DNA of 64,000 nt. Source: Streptomyces galbus (GTDB lineage: Bacteria; Actinomycetota; Actinomycetes; Streptomycetales; Streptomycetaceae). Shown piece by piece: positions 33,779-43,505 of this stretch. Position 1 is the stretch's first letter. Every line of letters begins with the position of its first letter. The stretch lies in the NCBI RefSeq assembly GCF_005280195.1, contig NZ_SZPR01000012.1, positions 667,692 through 731,691 of the forward strand. Direction: 5' to 3'. The notes beneath the pieces were generated by a model. The model worked only from the letters and a program-made list of their open reading frames with translations. It had not been told where the DNA came from and made no database searches. The translations under genes were made by a program, and so were the position numbers.

Positions 33779-36700
33779 TCACCCGCCGTCCGGGCCCGCG
33801 TCGTCGTTCGTCAGGCTCGCGCGCAGGATGGCGAGACTCTCCGCGCCCAGGAGCCGCCCGGCGCTGATCTCGACACCGTGGCTGCGGCGCAGGCGCTGCC
33901 GCAACTGGGAGGCCATGAGGGAGTCCAGGCCGAGCTCGCGGAGTGAGCGCCGCTCGTCGACGGTCGATGCCGGCATGCCGAGCAGGTCCGCCGCGTGGTC
34001 GAGCAGCGCCTCGGCGGCGTCCCCGACGCGGGCCCGGCGTTCGGCGGGAGTGTCCTCGGCGGGTGACGAGGGGGTGGAGGCGGGTGCCGTCGCGGGCGGG
34101 GCCGGGGACGCGGCGGACGGCGTGGTGCCGAACCGGGCCGCCGGGCGCAGGAGTTCGCCGAGGAGGCCGGTGCCGAAGGGAGCAGCGACCTTCTTGACCG
34201 CTCCGGTGAGCGGCCGCACGTAGGGGCCGGCGAGCGCCGACACCAGCTCGGGTATGCGTGCCAGGGGCGTCTGAGCCGGGGCGGCCGGTACCGGCCGCCG
34301 CAGACGGATGCCGGAGAAGACCGCGAGGACCCGCCCGTCCGGGGCGAGCAGCAGGACGTCGGCCAGGACAGCGTCCGGGGCGGTACCGGGGCGCACGGTG
34401 CTCAGGCTCCAGAAGTCCGGTTCCGGTTCCGCGTGGAGGCGGACCGCGTCGAAGGAGACGGGGACGAGGGGACGGTCGGCGGCCCCCGGCAGCTCGCAGG
34501 CCGCAAGCAGGGGCAACAGGCCCGCCTCCCAGCCGAGACGGCCCAGCGGGCGGGGCAGCCGTACACGGGCCACGGCCTCGCCGTTGCGCCGCCAGAGATG
34601 CTGTACGGCGCGCAAGGGCTCGCCGATTTCCACCCCGTGGCGCCGGGCGAGCGTGAGGAAGGCCTCCGCCCCCACATAGTCTCGGCAGCGGGCCAGGGCC
34701 GCGTCGAGGGCATCGCCGGCCCTACGGTCCGCGTCCCCGCTCGCCGTCCGCACGAGTCCCGCCGTGGCGCAGAAGACGGGGGCGGGGCCGTCCCGGAGCA
34801 AGGCGTGCACGGTTGCTGTCCCGGTTGACAGGTGACCGTCGCCGTGCGGCCCGTCCACGGTCACCCGCAGGGTCGTGCGGTCGGCGGCCTCCGCGAGCAG
34901 GGGCGTGTCGCCCAGCCGCACGTCCCGCAGCTCGAACTCCGCCCCCGGATCAGCCTCTTGAGCCGTTTCGAGCAGGGCCGCGAGAGGGACGACGGGGGGT
35001 ACCGGCGCGACGCCGCGGACCGTCAGCATGCTGTCCCGGCCGGTGCCCCCGCCCCAGGCCGCGAGGTCGATGTGACGGACGCGCGGGGCCGCGGAGCCGT
35101 GCCTGGCCGAGAGGGCCGCTGCCGCACGGCGGTACTGTACGGCGTCCCAGGCGTAGGTGGGCAGCGACGGCACGTGCCGCGGGCCGCCGCCGTGCCACCG
35201 GTGCCAGTCCACCCGGCCGCCGTGCGCGAAGACGCGGCCCGTCGCCCGCGCCAGTTCGGCCGGCTCGTCGCATCCCCGGCGCAGCGAGGCCACGACGGCC
35301 TCGGCCTGGTCGGCGGCGAGCGTGTCGGCCACGGCGGTGACCAGCACCGGGTGCGGGCCGACCTCCAGGAAGACGCTGTCCTCCGCGTGAGCCACCGTAC
35401 GGACGGTGTCGGCGAACCGCACCGGGCTGCGCAGGTTCTCCATCCAGTACGCGGCCGTCAGCTCGGTGCCCGCGACCGGGGCGCCGTGCACGGTGGAGAC
35501 CATGGCGGTGGTGCCAGGGCGGGGGGAGAGGCCGGCCAGTTCGCGCAGCAGGTCCTCGCGGAGGGCGTCCATCTGCGGCGAGTGCGAGGCGACGTTCACT
35601 TTCACGGCGCGGCACAGGACCTGCCGCTGCTCCAGGTCCCGCTGGAGGGCGGCGAGTGCGCCGGGGTCGCCCGCCAGGACGGTGCTGGTGGGGGCGTTCT
35701 CGGCCGCCACGCACACGGCGTCGCCGTATTCTTCGATGCGACGTTGTGCCTCGGTGGCCGGCAGTTCCACGGCGAGCATCGCGCCCTGACCGGCCGTGCG
35801 ATGCATCAGCTTGCTGCGCCGGCAGATCACCGCGGCCGCGTCCCGCAGGGACAGGGCGCCCGAGACGTGGGCGGCCGCGACCTCGCCCATGCTGTGTCCC
35901 AGGCACAGATCCGGCTCCAGTCCGCGGGCACGCAGGGCGGCGGCGAGCGCCACCTGCACGGCCCACAGGGCGGGTTGGACGGTGCTCACGTCTGTGGGCA
36001 GTTCCGCGTCCTCGGCCAGCAGCCGGTCCCGGACCGACCAGCCCAGTTCCTCGCGCACCGCCTCGTCGCACGCGTCCAGCGCCTCCCGGAACGCGCAGGA
36101 CGCGCGGTACAGAGCCCGGCCCATGCCCGCCCACTGCGAACCCTGCCCGGAGAAGACGAAGACGAGGCGCCTGTCGTCGGACAGGCCCGCCTCGGCGATA
36201 CCGCCGTCCGGGATCGTCTCCCCGTCGGCGAGCGCGGACAGCCGCCGCGCCAAGGTGTCATGGTCCTGGCCCACCACCCACAGCCGGTGGGGATGGGCGT
36301 CGCGTCCGGTGGCCGCGGCGGAGCAGATGTCGCCGAGCGGCAGCCCGCGTCCGGGCCCGGCGGGGCCGAGGTAGTGCGCGTAGGCCCGGGCCAGGCGGCG
36401 CAGGGAGCCGGCCGTCCGCGCGCTGAGCACCAGCAGGTGGGGACCGGCGTCCGGGTCCGTGCGGGGACGGGAACCGGCGGGCGGGTCGGCGTGGCCGCCG
36501 ACGACCACATGGGCGTTGGTGCCGGACAGCCCCAAGGAGGTGATGCCGATCAGCGTGTCCGCAGCCGCCCGCTCGAGGGGCTGATTGCGGGTCACCACGC
36601 GCACGGGGAAGCCGTCCTGGGCGAGCAGGCCGTGTTCCTCGTCGAGGTGCAGTGAAGCGGGGACGATCCCGTGCCGCAGGACGAGTGCCGCCTTGATCAG

Positions 36701-37792
36701 TCCGGCGATGCCGGCGGCGGCCTCGCAGTGACCGATGTTGGTCTTGACGGACCCGGTCAGCAGCGGCCGGTCCGCGGGCCGGCCGCTGCCCGCCGACTCG
36801 GCGAGTGCCTGGAGTTCCACCGCATCCCCGACCTGGGTCCCGGTTCCGTGTGCCTCCACGTAGTCGAGTTCGCAGGGCTTGACGCCGGCGGCCGCACAAG
36901 CCTGGTGCAGCGCGTCGGCCTGGCCCGCAACGGACGGACGGACCAGCAGCCCGCTCGCGGCGCCGTCGTTGGTGACCGCGCTGCCCAACACCACCGCGTG
37001 CACGGGGTCGCCGTCCCTGAGGGCGTCGTCGAGCCGTTTGAGCACGACCGCGCCGACGCCCTCGCTGCGGACGAACCCGTCGGCGCGGGCGTCGCCGAAC
37101 CGGCAGCGGCCGCCGGGGGAGAGCATGTCGCCCTGCGAGTAGGCGACCGCGTCGTGCGGGGACATGATCAGGTTGACCCCGGCGGCGATGCACAGGTCGC
37201 TCTCGCCGGTGAGCAGGCTCTGCCGGGCCGCGTGCACGGCGACCAGCGAGGAGGAACAGGCGGTGTCCAGGACCACGCTCGGTCCGCGCAGGTCGAGAGC
37301 GTGGGAGACACGGCCGGCGGTGACGGCGCGCAGCCGGCTGCCCACCATGCCGCGGACATCGGGTGCGTGAGGTCGGGGGTCGGTGTCCGCGTGCTCGGCC
37401 GTGGCCTGCCCGACGAAGACGCCGCCCCGGCTGCCCGCCAGCAGCGAGGGACGTATCCCGGCCGACTCCAGGGCCTCCCACACGACGTGCAGCAGGAGCC
37501 GCTGCTGGGGGTCCATGGAGCGTGCTTCGACGGGGGAGATGCCGAAGAACGACGCGTCGAAGCCGAACGGATCGGCGAGGAAGCCGCCGTGCCGGGACAC
37601 CGTCCGGCCGGGGGTCATGGGGGCCGGGTCGTAGTACGCGCCGACATCGAAACGGTCGGGTGGGACGGGGGTGACGGTCTCGGTGTTGGCGACGAGCACC
37701 TCCCACAGCTCGTCCACGCTCCCGATCCCCGGGAAGCGGCACCCCATGCCGACGATCGCGACGGGGGCGGGCGGTAACTCCTGTGCGTGCAT
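33779..37792 (-). CDS. Single-module iterative-type type I PKS (KS-AT-DH*-ACP)
   Basis: 1337 residues. KS about 10-430 with Cys179 (DTACSSS), His315 (EAHGTGT), His355 (NIGHCEAA). AT about 545-860 with Ser634 (GHSMGE) and VASHS around His737. Residues about 905-1165 are a double-hotdog dehydratase fold whose catalytic pair is lost: HxxxGxxxxP reads L923-TVRG-VAPVP, and the Asp motif has Ala1097 (LLPLLAACE). ACP about 1255-1330 with Ser1291 (LGLDSLM). No KR, ER or TE. This is the layout of orsellinic-acid-type synthases (AviM, CalO5), so a small aromatic is likely, but AT specificity is unclear. GGAG precedes the ATG. Confidence 0.85.
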   Translation of the reverse strand: MHAQELPPAPVAIVGMGCRFPGIGSVDELWEVLVANTETVTPVPPDRFDVGAYYDPAPMTPGRTVSRHGGFLADPFGFDASFFGISPVEARSMDPQQRLLLHVVWEALESAGIRPSLLAGSRGGVFVGQATAEHADTDPRPHAPDVRGMVGSRLRAVTAGRVSHALDLRGPSVVLDTACSSSLVAVHAARQSLLTGESDLCIAAGVNLIMSPHDAVAYSQGDMLSPGGRCRFGDARADGFVRSEGVGAVVLKRLDDALRDGDPVHAVVLGSAVTNDGAASGLLVRPSVAGQADALHQACAAAGVKPCELDYVEAHGTGTQVGDAVELQALAESAGSGRPADRPLLTGSVKTNIGHCEAAAGIAGLIKAALVLRHGIVPASLHLDEEHGLLAQDGFPVRVVTRNQPLERAAADTLIGITSLGLSGTNAHVVVGGHADPPAGSRPRTDPDAGPHLLVLSARTAGSLRRLARAYAHYLGPAGPGRGLPLGDICSAAATGRDAHPHRLWVVGQDHDTLARRLSALADGETIPDGGIAEAGLSDDRRLVFVFSGQGSQWAGMGRALYRASCAFREALDACDEAVREELGWSVRDRLLAEDAELPTDVSTVQPALWAVQVALAAALRARGLEPDLCLGHSMGEVAAAHVSGALSLRDAAAVICRRSKLMHRTAGQGAMLAVELPATEAQRRIEEYGDAVCVAAENAPTSTVLAGDPGALAALQRDLEQRQVLCRAVKVNVASHSPQMDALREDLLRELAGLSPRPGTTAMVSTVHGAPVAGTELTAAYWMENLRSPVRFADTVRTVAHAEDSVFLEVGPHPVLVTAVADTLAADQAEAVVASLRRGCDEPAELARATGRVFAHGGRVDWHRWHGGGPRHVPSLPTYAWDAVQYRRAAAALSARHGSAAPRVRHIDLAAWGGGTGRDSMLTVRGVAPVPPVVPLAALLETAQEADPGAEFELRDVRLGDTPLLAEAADRTTLRVTVDGPHGDGHLSTGTATVHALLRDGPAPVFCATAGLVRTASGDADRRAGDALDAALARCRDYVGAEAFLTLARRHGVEIGEPLRAVQHLWRRNGEAVARVRLPRPLGRLGWEAGLLPLLAACELPGAADRPLVPVSFDAVRLHAEPEPDFWSLSTVRPGTAPDAVLADVLLLAPDGRVLAVFSGIRLRRPVPAAPAQTPLARIPELVSALAGPYVRPLTGAVKKVAAPFGTGLLGELLRPAARFGTTPSAASPAPPATAPASTPSSPAEDTPAERRARVGDAAEALLDHAADLLGMPASTVDERRSLRELGLDSLMASQLRQRLRRSHGVEISAGRLLGAESLAILRASLTNDDAGPDGG

Positions 37793-38020
37793 GGAGAACT
37801 CCAGGCTTCATGCAGGGCTGAACAGGCTGATCGTCAAGAGCGATCCAAAAATACACCAAGGCCCATTGTTCGACCGGCCTAGTGGTCGATACGTCCCCTT
37901 TCTCCACCCCTGCGTCACTGTGGCGGCCTGGAGGTCCTGCCTAAAGTTCTACTTGCATCCAAACTTGAGTCCATGTCTATTCTTGCATTGCGATAGCCGA
38001 AGAGGCAGGAGGGGAATGCT
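37793..38020. promoter_or_regulatory. Divergent PKS/LuxR promoter region
   Basis: 228 bases of lower GC. CGACC and GGTCG flank eight bases at 37871-37888. The word CTTGCAT occurs twice (within ACTTGCATCC and TTCTTGCATTGC), about 36 bases apart, just before the LuxR start, a possible activator site. No gene. Confidence 0.5.
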
Positions 38021-39085
38021 GTGGACATCGGCCAGATCGTTCCGCTCATCGGGGACGAGGAGTGGACGGCCTATCGGTTCCTCGCGACCACGGGGGGTGC
38101 CAGCCTGGAAAGACTGTCCCGGAGTCTCGGCTGGGGACCGGGCCGCACCGAGCGCGTGCTGTCGCGGCTGCGGAAGATGCGACTCGCGCGCTTCGGGGCA
38201 CAGGGCGGCAGCGCCTGGACAGCGGTGCACCCGGAGACGGTCCGGCTCCAGTACGCCAAGCCGCTCTCGGGCGCCATCGACGTGTGGCAGGCCCAGCTGG
38301 AGCAGCTCCGTCACCAGCTCGACGCCCTGTCCGGCCTGTCCGGCCTGTGCGGCGAGGGAGCGCACGACGCGGGCCTGGGCTCCGTGGTGACGGTCGAGGA
38401 CGCGGCCGACATCCGTGATGCGCTGAGGGACTACGCCTCGGGGTGCACCGAGGAGGTACTCGCCGTGCAGCCCCTGGGGCGGGGTACGCCGGACTTCGCC
38501 CGGGACGTCGTCTGCCGGGACTGCGCACCGGTCGGCCCGGACGTCAGCTTACGGGTACTGCTTCCCCACCTGTCCCGCTACGACGCGGAAGTGCGCGACT
38601 GCGTGGAGCGGATCGCGGCGTCCGGCGGCGAGGTGCGCACCACGGCGGTCTCCCTGCCCGCACTGCTCGTCTTCGACCGCTCCGTGGCCGTCCTGCTGGA
38701 GGGCGAGGAGACGGCCGGGGCACACCTCGTGAAGCACCCCGCCCTGGTCGATTTCATCGTGCACACCGTGGTGAGCGCCTGGGCGACGAGCGCGCCTTTC
38801 CAGTGCGCGGGGGGCCACAAGCGCATCCCCGAGTCGCTGACCCAGGAGACGAAGAGCGCGATCGTCCAGCTGCTCGCCGCCGGCTACAAGGACGAAGTGA
38901 TCGCCCGGCGGATGGGGATCGGCGTGCGGACCTGCCGGAAATACATCGCCGAACTGTTCGACGAACTGGGCGCGCACAGCCGGTTCCAGGCAGGGTGGAT
39001 GGTGCGCGACCGCATGCTCATGACCGGCGACGGGGCCGTGCGCCCGACCGGTGAGGAGCCCGTCGGGGATCACACCGCGGCGTGA
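38021..39085 (+). CDS. TrmB/LuxR-type cluster regulator with a TTA codon
   Basis: 354 residues. The N-terminal wHTH (GDEEWTAYRFLATTGGAS and LSRLRKMRLARFGAQG), a middle domain of PLD/TrmB-like type with DVVCRDCAPVGPDVSLRVLL, and a C-terminal LuxR HTH (IVQLLAAGYKDEVIARRMGI, GVRTCRKYIAEL) fit pathway-specific activators in Streptomyces clusters. Codon 177 at 38549-38551 is TTA, the only in-frame TTA I found by eye in this window, implying dependence on bldA tRNA. GTG start follows AGGAGGGG. Divergent from the PKS. Confidence 0.85.
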   Translation: MDIGQIVPLIGDEEWTAYRFLATTGGASLERLSRSLGWGPGRTERVLSRLRKMRLARFGAQGGSAWTAVHPETVRLQYAKPLSGAIDVWQAQLEQLRHQLDALSGLSGLCGEGAHDAGLGSVVTVEDAADIRDALRDYASGCTEEVLAVQPLGRGTPDFARDVVCRDCAPVGPDVSLRVLLPHLSRYDAEVRDCVERIAASGGEVRTTAVSLPALLVFDRSVAVLLEGEETAGAHLVKHPALVDFIVHTVVSAWATSAPFQCAGGHKRIPESLTQETKSAIVQLLAAGYKDEVIARRMGIGVRTCRKYIAELFDELGAHSRFQAGWMVRDRMLMTGDGAVRPTGEEPVGDHTAA

Positions 39086-39090
39086 GCCGC

Positions 39091-39137
39091 CCCGCCTGTG
39101 CCCCGGGAGCGCCGAGGTGCCGCGGGGCACAGGCGGG
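39091..39137. terminator. Bidirectional hairpin terminator
   Basis: CCCGCCTGTGCCCCG and CGGGGCACAGGCGGG pair perfectly over 15 bp around 17 bases, exactly between the convergent LuxR and flavin hydroxylase genes. Confidence 0.85.
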
Positions 39138-39152
39138 TGCGGCACGCCGCGG

Positions 39153-40748
39153 TCAGCGGGCCAGCACCGCGCTGAGGGCGGCCTCCAGCTCGGCCTGCGG
39201 ATCGTCCGCAGCCCCCCTGCTGCGCCAGGCCACAACGGCATCGGGCCGGACCAGCGAAGCCCCGCTCGGCCCGACGCCGTACCGCCGGCACCACAGGTCG
39301 TCGCTGTCGTTGAACCGGTCACCCAGACGGTACGCGGTGAGGGTGATCCCCAGCCGACGGGCGGCCCGCTCCGCGGCTGTGACCCACTCGGGCGCCTCGT
39401 ACCCGGCCAGCAGCACGAATCCCCGGCCGAACAGGTCGTGGGTGGAGAACTCCCGCAGCCCGTCGCTCAGCGGCACGTGCGGGGCGCGCCCGCCCGGACG
39501 GCCGGTGGGGTGCCACGGATCCTCCTGGAGGCTGCCGTCGTCGCCGGCCTCGGTGCGGACCGCCACCGAGTGGCACCGGAAGCCGAGGAACTCCTTGGGC
39601 ATGGGGACCGGGGCGTTCGGGTCGGCCGGGTTGTAGCTGGCCGGCACCCGTCCCTCGGAGATCTTCGCCAGCTCGACCTCACGGCGCAACGTGATGTCGA
39701 TGAGCGGGCGCCGCTCGGTCTCGTACGTGTCCAGCAGGGCGGGGCCCGCCTGACCGGTCAGCACGAGGGCGAGCCGCCAGGACAGGTCGTAGGCGTCCTG
39801 GATGGCGAGGTTGCCGCCCTGCCCCCCGTTGGGCGGGCAGGCGTGTGCCGAGTCACCGGCCAGGAAGACGCGGCCCTCGCGGAACCGCTCCGCCATTTTG
39901 TGATTGATGGGAAAGAAACGGGCGTTGACGAAGGTGACGTCGATCTCCGGATCGCCGATGGCCCGGCGGATCCGTTCGAGGCAGCGTTCCTCGGAGAAGT
40001 CCTGTGGTGTCTCACCCCGTTCGGGGAAGTAATCGACCCACAGGGTATGCCGGTCGGACCCGTCCAGAATGAAACTGGATCCGCTGCCGGGCATTCCGAT
40101 GACCTCGACCGCGCCCTTTTTCACGTAGCGTGTCAGATCGGCCTCGAACGTGATGATGTACATGTGGCCGATGACGCCGCTGCCTTCGACGGCGACGCCG
40201 AGCATGTCCCGCGTCGGACTCATGTTGCCGTCGGCCGCCACCAGGTAGTCCGCCTCGACCGAGTACGTGCGTCCGGTGGCGGCTTCCCGCAGCGTCGCGG
40301 TGACCTTGTCGTCGTCCTGGACGAGGGACGTCATCTCGGTGCCGAGTCGGATGTCCGCGCCGGCCTCCTCGGCGCTGACCCGGAGGATCTCCTCCACCTG
40401 CGCCTGGGATATCCAGGCCAGCGGCGGTACGGCGGACAGCTCGCTCGGGTCGGGCCCTTCCGGCGGATCCAGGTAGCGGCGCCCGGGGTCGGCCAGGGAG
40501 AGGCCGTGGCTCATACGGGGCCACTGCGTACCGGCGACGGCGACACGGATCCGGCGCGCCACGCCGGGCAGCGTGTTGAGCAGTTCCTGCGAACGCGTGT
40601 TGAGCCCCCACGCTTTCGGCAGGGTGGAGACGGTGGGCCGCCGCTCCACCAGCAGGGGGCGCACACCGCGCGCGGCGAGGCTCAGCGCAGTGGTGAGCCC
40701 GGTGTAGGCACCCCCGACGACAAGGACGGGAACTCGCTGGACTGACAT
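39153..40748 (-). CDS. FAD-dependent aromatic hydroxylase (PheA/PgaE family)
   Basis: 531 residues. N-terminal FAD motif reads VLVVGGAYTGLTTALSLAAR (GGAYTG instead of GxGxxG). DG-type motif ADGNMSPTRDMLGV and the GD motif GRVFLAGDSAHACPPNGGQG follow; C-terminal thioredoxin-like domain present (about 440-531). Family members hydroxylate phenolic or polyketide rings using NAD(P)H and oxygen. The ATG at 40748 has GAAAGGCAG upstream. The neighbouring PKS could supply the phenolic substrate. Confidence 0.85.
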   Translation of the reverse strand: MSVQRVPVLVVGGAYTGLTTALSLAARGVRPLLVERRPTVSTLPKAWGLNTRSQELLNTLPGVARRIRVAVAGTQWPRMSHGLSLADPGRRYLDPPEGPDPSELSAVPPLAWISQAQVEEILRVSAEEAGADIRLGTEMTSLVQDDDKVTATLREAATGRTYSVEADYLVAADGNMSPTRDMLGVAVEGSGVIGHMYIITFEADLTRYVKKGAVEVIGMPGSGSSFILDGSDRHTLWVDYFPERGETPQDFSEERCLERIRRAIGDPEIDVTFVNARFFPINHKMAERFREGRVFLAGDSAHACPPNGGQGGNLAIQDAYDLSWRLALVLTGQAGPALLDTYETERRPLIDITLRREVELAKISEGRVPASYNPADPNAPVPMPKEFLGFRCHSVAVRTEAGDDGSLQEDPWHPTGRPGGRAPHVPLSDGLREFSTHDLFGRGFVLLAGYEAPEWVTAAERAARRLGITLTAYRLGDRFNDSDDLWCRRYGVGPSGASLVRPDAVVAWRSRGAADDPQAELEAALSAVLAR

Positions 40749-40986
40749 GGCATCTGCCTTTCGGCTGATCCGGGAAAAGGACTCGGCGACCAGCTTGACG
40801 ACGTGTCGGGGCAGCGGGCCACCGTCCCGGGAGTGCAGCAACTTGTCGGGCAGGTTCCTGCATCGGTGAGTCAGGACAAGGAATTACCGGCAGTGGAAAG
40901 AGAAACCCGCGCCCGGTATCCGACGGGCGATATCGCGCGGGCCGGAATGTACCGGCGCGCGGTAGCTTTTCGCCGAGGGCGCGGCA

Positions 40987-42384
40987 TTACCGGCGGCGCG
41001 GCAGCAGCGCGGCCGCGCCCAGCGCGTTGGCCACCAGCAGGCAGGCGGCGAGCGCGAGGCTCTCCGCCATGCCGCGGGCGAAGTCACCCGCGAGGAGGGC
41101 ACCGAACACGGCGATGCTGAGAGCCCCGCCGGCCTGCCGGCTGGTGTTGAGCAGCGCGGCGGCCGTACCGGCCCGCTCAGCCGCGACACTGTCGAGCATC
41201 AGCGAGGTCAGCGCCGGCATGGCCAGGGCGCCGCCGATCCCCAGCGGGATCATCAGCGCGGCGGTCACCCACCAGGGCGTGCCCGTGCCGACGGCAGCCA
41301 GCCCGCCGCAGCCCACCGCGCCGGTCAGCAGCCCCGCGACGACCACGGACCGCGGTCCGAAACGGGAGACCCCCTTGGGGGAGAAGTAGTTGAAGTGCGC
41401 GGTGATCACCGCCATCGGCACGAACATCAGCCCGGCGGAGAACGCCGACTGCCCGCGCTGCTCCTGGAAGTAGAGGCTCAGCACGAACACCCCGCCGTAG
41501 AACGCGGCGTTGCAGGCGAACCCCGCGACGACCGGCACGCTGACGCCGCGCTGCCGGAACAGCTCCAGCGGCAGCATCGGTGCGCGCCGCCGCGCCTCGA
41601 CGGCGGTGAAGGCCACCCCGGCCACCACCGCGACCGCGGCCGCGGACAGCACGGTGGTGGTCAGCCCGTGGTGCCCGCCCTCGATCACGGCGAAGGTGAG
41701 CGCGGCGAGCGCCAGGACCGCCGTCACCTGCCCGGGCAGGTCGAACACCACAGGCTGCCGGGCGGAGCGGGCCGCGCGCGCCAGCGTCGCCAGGGCGGCC
41801 AGCCCGGCGGGCACGTTCAGGAAGAACACCGTGCGCCAGTTCCACTCCGTGGTGAGCAGCCCGCCCAGCACGGGGCCCGCGGCGATGGCCACGGCGCCGC
41901 CCACCGTCCACAGGGCGATGCCGCGCGCCCGCTCGTCCGGATCGGGAAACGCCTGCCGGATCAGCGCCAGCGAGGCGGGCACCATCACCGCCGCCGCGCT
42001 GCCCTGCACCACCCGCGCCGCCGTCAGCGCCCCGACCGTCGGCGCCAGCCCGCAGGCGAGCGAGGCGAGGGTGAACAGACCGAGCCCCCAGGCGTACGCC
42101 CGCCGCGCGCCGACCGCGTCCGAGAGGGCGCCGGCGGAGAGCATCAGCGCCGCGAACATCAGGGTGTAACTGTCCGCGACCCACTGGAGCCCGGACAGCG
42201 AGCCGCCGAGGTCGCGCCCGACGGCGGGCAGGGCCACGTTGACACCGGAGACGTCCAGAGTGATCACGAAGAAGCCGAGGACGGCGGCGGTCAGGGCCGC
42301 GGTGGCGGAGCCTGCCTGCCCGCCCGCCCGCGGGGCCTCCCGCTCCTCTGGCCGGGCGCCGGTACCTGCCTTCGTCACGCTCAT
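40987..42384 (-). CDS. MFS exporter, DHA2-type
   Basis: 465 residues, 14 hydrophobic segments; GVNVALPAVGRDLGGSLSGL and ADSYTLMFAALMLSAGALSD, antiporter-type GPVLGGLLTTEWNWRTVFFL. Likely exports the cluster product or a toxic intermediate. Divergent from the XRE/MmyB gene at 42563, which probably represses it. ATG 42384 follows AAGGAGC. Confidence 0.85.
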   Translation of the reverse strand: MSVTKAGTGARPEEREAPRAGGQAGSATAALTAAVLGFFVITLDVSGVNVALPAVGRDLGGSLSGLQWVADSYTLMFAALMLSAGALSDAVGARRAYAWGLGLFTLASLACGLAPTVGALTAARVVQGSAAAVMVPASLALIRQAFPDPDERARGIALWTVGGAVAIAAGPVLGGLLTTEWNWRTVFFLNVPAGLAALATLARAARSARQPVVFDLPGQVTAVLALAALTFAVIEGGHHGLTTTVLSAAAVAVVAGVAFTAVEARRRAPMLPLELFRQRGVSVPVVAGFACNAAFYGGVFVLSLYFQEQRGQSAFSAGLMFVPMAVITAHFNYFSPKGVSRFGPRSVVVAGLLTGAVGCGGLAAVGTGTPWWVTAALMIPLGIGGALAMPALTSLMLDSVAAERAGTAAALLNTSRQAGGALSIAVFGALLAGDFARGMAESLALAACLLVANALGAAALLPRRR

Positions 42385-42562
42385 CGCGCACTGCTCCTTA
42401 CTGCTGCGAAGTTTGTCAGGACATATACGTGGCATCGTGGTGGCATCGTCACCAGAGTGCTCGGCGCGCGCGCCGGCAGGCAGGCCGGGCCGTGCGGGGG
42501 AGCGCCGTTCCTGGCCTTGGCACGGCCTCCCTCAGCGCGTCACGGCCTGTGATACTGGTCGG
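42385..42562. promoter_or_regulatory. Divergent MFS/XRE promoter
   Basis: 178 bases. Low-GC patch near 42400-42435 (TTTGTCAGGACATATACGTG) contains a likely -10 for the MFS gene. No perfect palindrome seen. Confidence 0.4.
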
Positions 42563-43435
42563 ATGAGCGAAGGAACGGAACTGGGTCGTTTCCTCCGTGC
42601 CCGGCGCGGGCAGCTCCGTCCGCAGGACGTGGGCCTGCCCGCGGGAACGGGCACCCGCCGCACTCCGGGGCTCCGCCGCGAGGAGCTGGCGACGCTGGCC
42701 GGGGTCAGCGTCGACTACTACACGCGGCTGGAGCGGGGCCGCGAGACCCGGCCCTCGCCCGCCGTGGTCAGTGCCCTCGCCGAGGCCCTGCGGCTGTCCC
42801 CCGAGGCGCTGCGCCGACTGCACGAACTGGTCGCCCTCGCGGCGGGCCAGGCACCGGCCCCGTCCCCCGGACCGAGCCGCACGGTACGCCCGTCGGTCCG
42901 CACCATGCTGGAGGCCCTGCGCCCGTCGCCGGCGTACGTGGTGAGCCGTACCAACGACCTGCTGGCCGCCAACCGGCCCGGGCTGCGCCTGTTCCCCGGC
43001 CTCACCGACTGGCCGCCCGAGCGTCGCAACCTCACCCGCTACATGTTCCTGCACCCCATGGCCCGCAGGCTGTACCGCGAGTGGGAGACGATGGCGGCGC
43101 ACAGCGCCGCCCACCTGCGGGCCATCTCGGGCGCCGAGCCGGACCTGCCGGAGCTGGCCCAGCTCGTGGGCGAACTCGTCGTCAAGAGCCCGGAGTTCGC
43201 CCGCCTCTGGGAGCGGTACGAGGTGCAGACGCGGGGCGGCGGCCAGAAGCATTTCCAGCACCCGGAGGTCGGCTCGATGTGCCTCGGCTACGAGGTGATG
43301 GACATCCTCCGCACGGACGGCCAGCGTCTGGTCTCCTACCAGGCGGTACCGGGTACCCCGGACCACGACGCGCTGCTGCTGCTGGACATGGCCGACGTGA
43401 CGGAAACGGCGGACACGGGCCGTCCGGCGGACTGA
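42563..43435 (+). CDS. XRE-family regulator with MmyB-like ligand domain
   Basis: 290 residues. HTH at about 10-75 (LRREELATLAGVSVDYYTRL, ERGRETRPS) and a C-terminal MmyB/PAS-like domain with NRTR-type region LAANRPGLRLFPGLTDWPPE, NLTRYMFL and FQHPEVGSMCLGYEVM. This family binds fatty-acyl or small ligands and usually represses the divergent gene, here the MFS exporter. A possible leaderless start, with little room for a ribosome site. Confidence 0.85.
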   Translation: MSEGTELGRFLRARRGQLRPQDVGLPAGTGTRRTPGLRREELATLAGVSVDYYTRLERGRETRPSPAVVSALAEALRLSPEALRRLHELVALAAGQAPAPSPGPSRTVRPSVRTMLEALRPSPAYVVSRTNDLLAANRPGLRLFPGLTDWPPERRNLTRYMFLHPMARRLYREWETMAAHSAAHLRAISGAEPDLPELAQLVGELVVKSPEFARLWERYEVQTRGGGQKHFQHPEVGSMCLGYEVMDILRTDGQRLVSYQAVPGTPDHDALLLLDMADVTETADTGRPAD

Positions 43436-43505
43436 CCGGTCGTCAGGACGCGGCCCGCGCGGGGCGGGACCAGCGGTAGCGCCACCGGTACCGGCCGCAA
43501 CCCGC

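Noticed and set aside
34832..36655. 607-residue plus-strand frame within the PKS gene
   Set aside because: Mirror of the KS-AT-DH-ACP coding strand, low-complexity product.
33779..37792. Modular macrolide PKS fragment
   Set aside because: Only one module, with no KR, TE or docking partners; the layout fits an iterative aromatic synthase.
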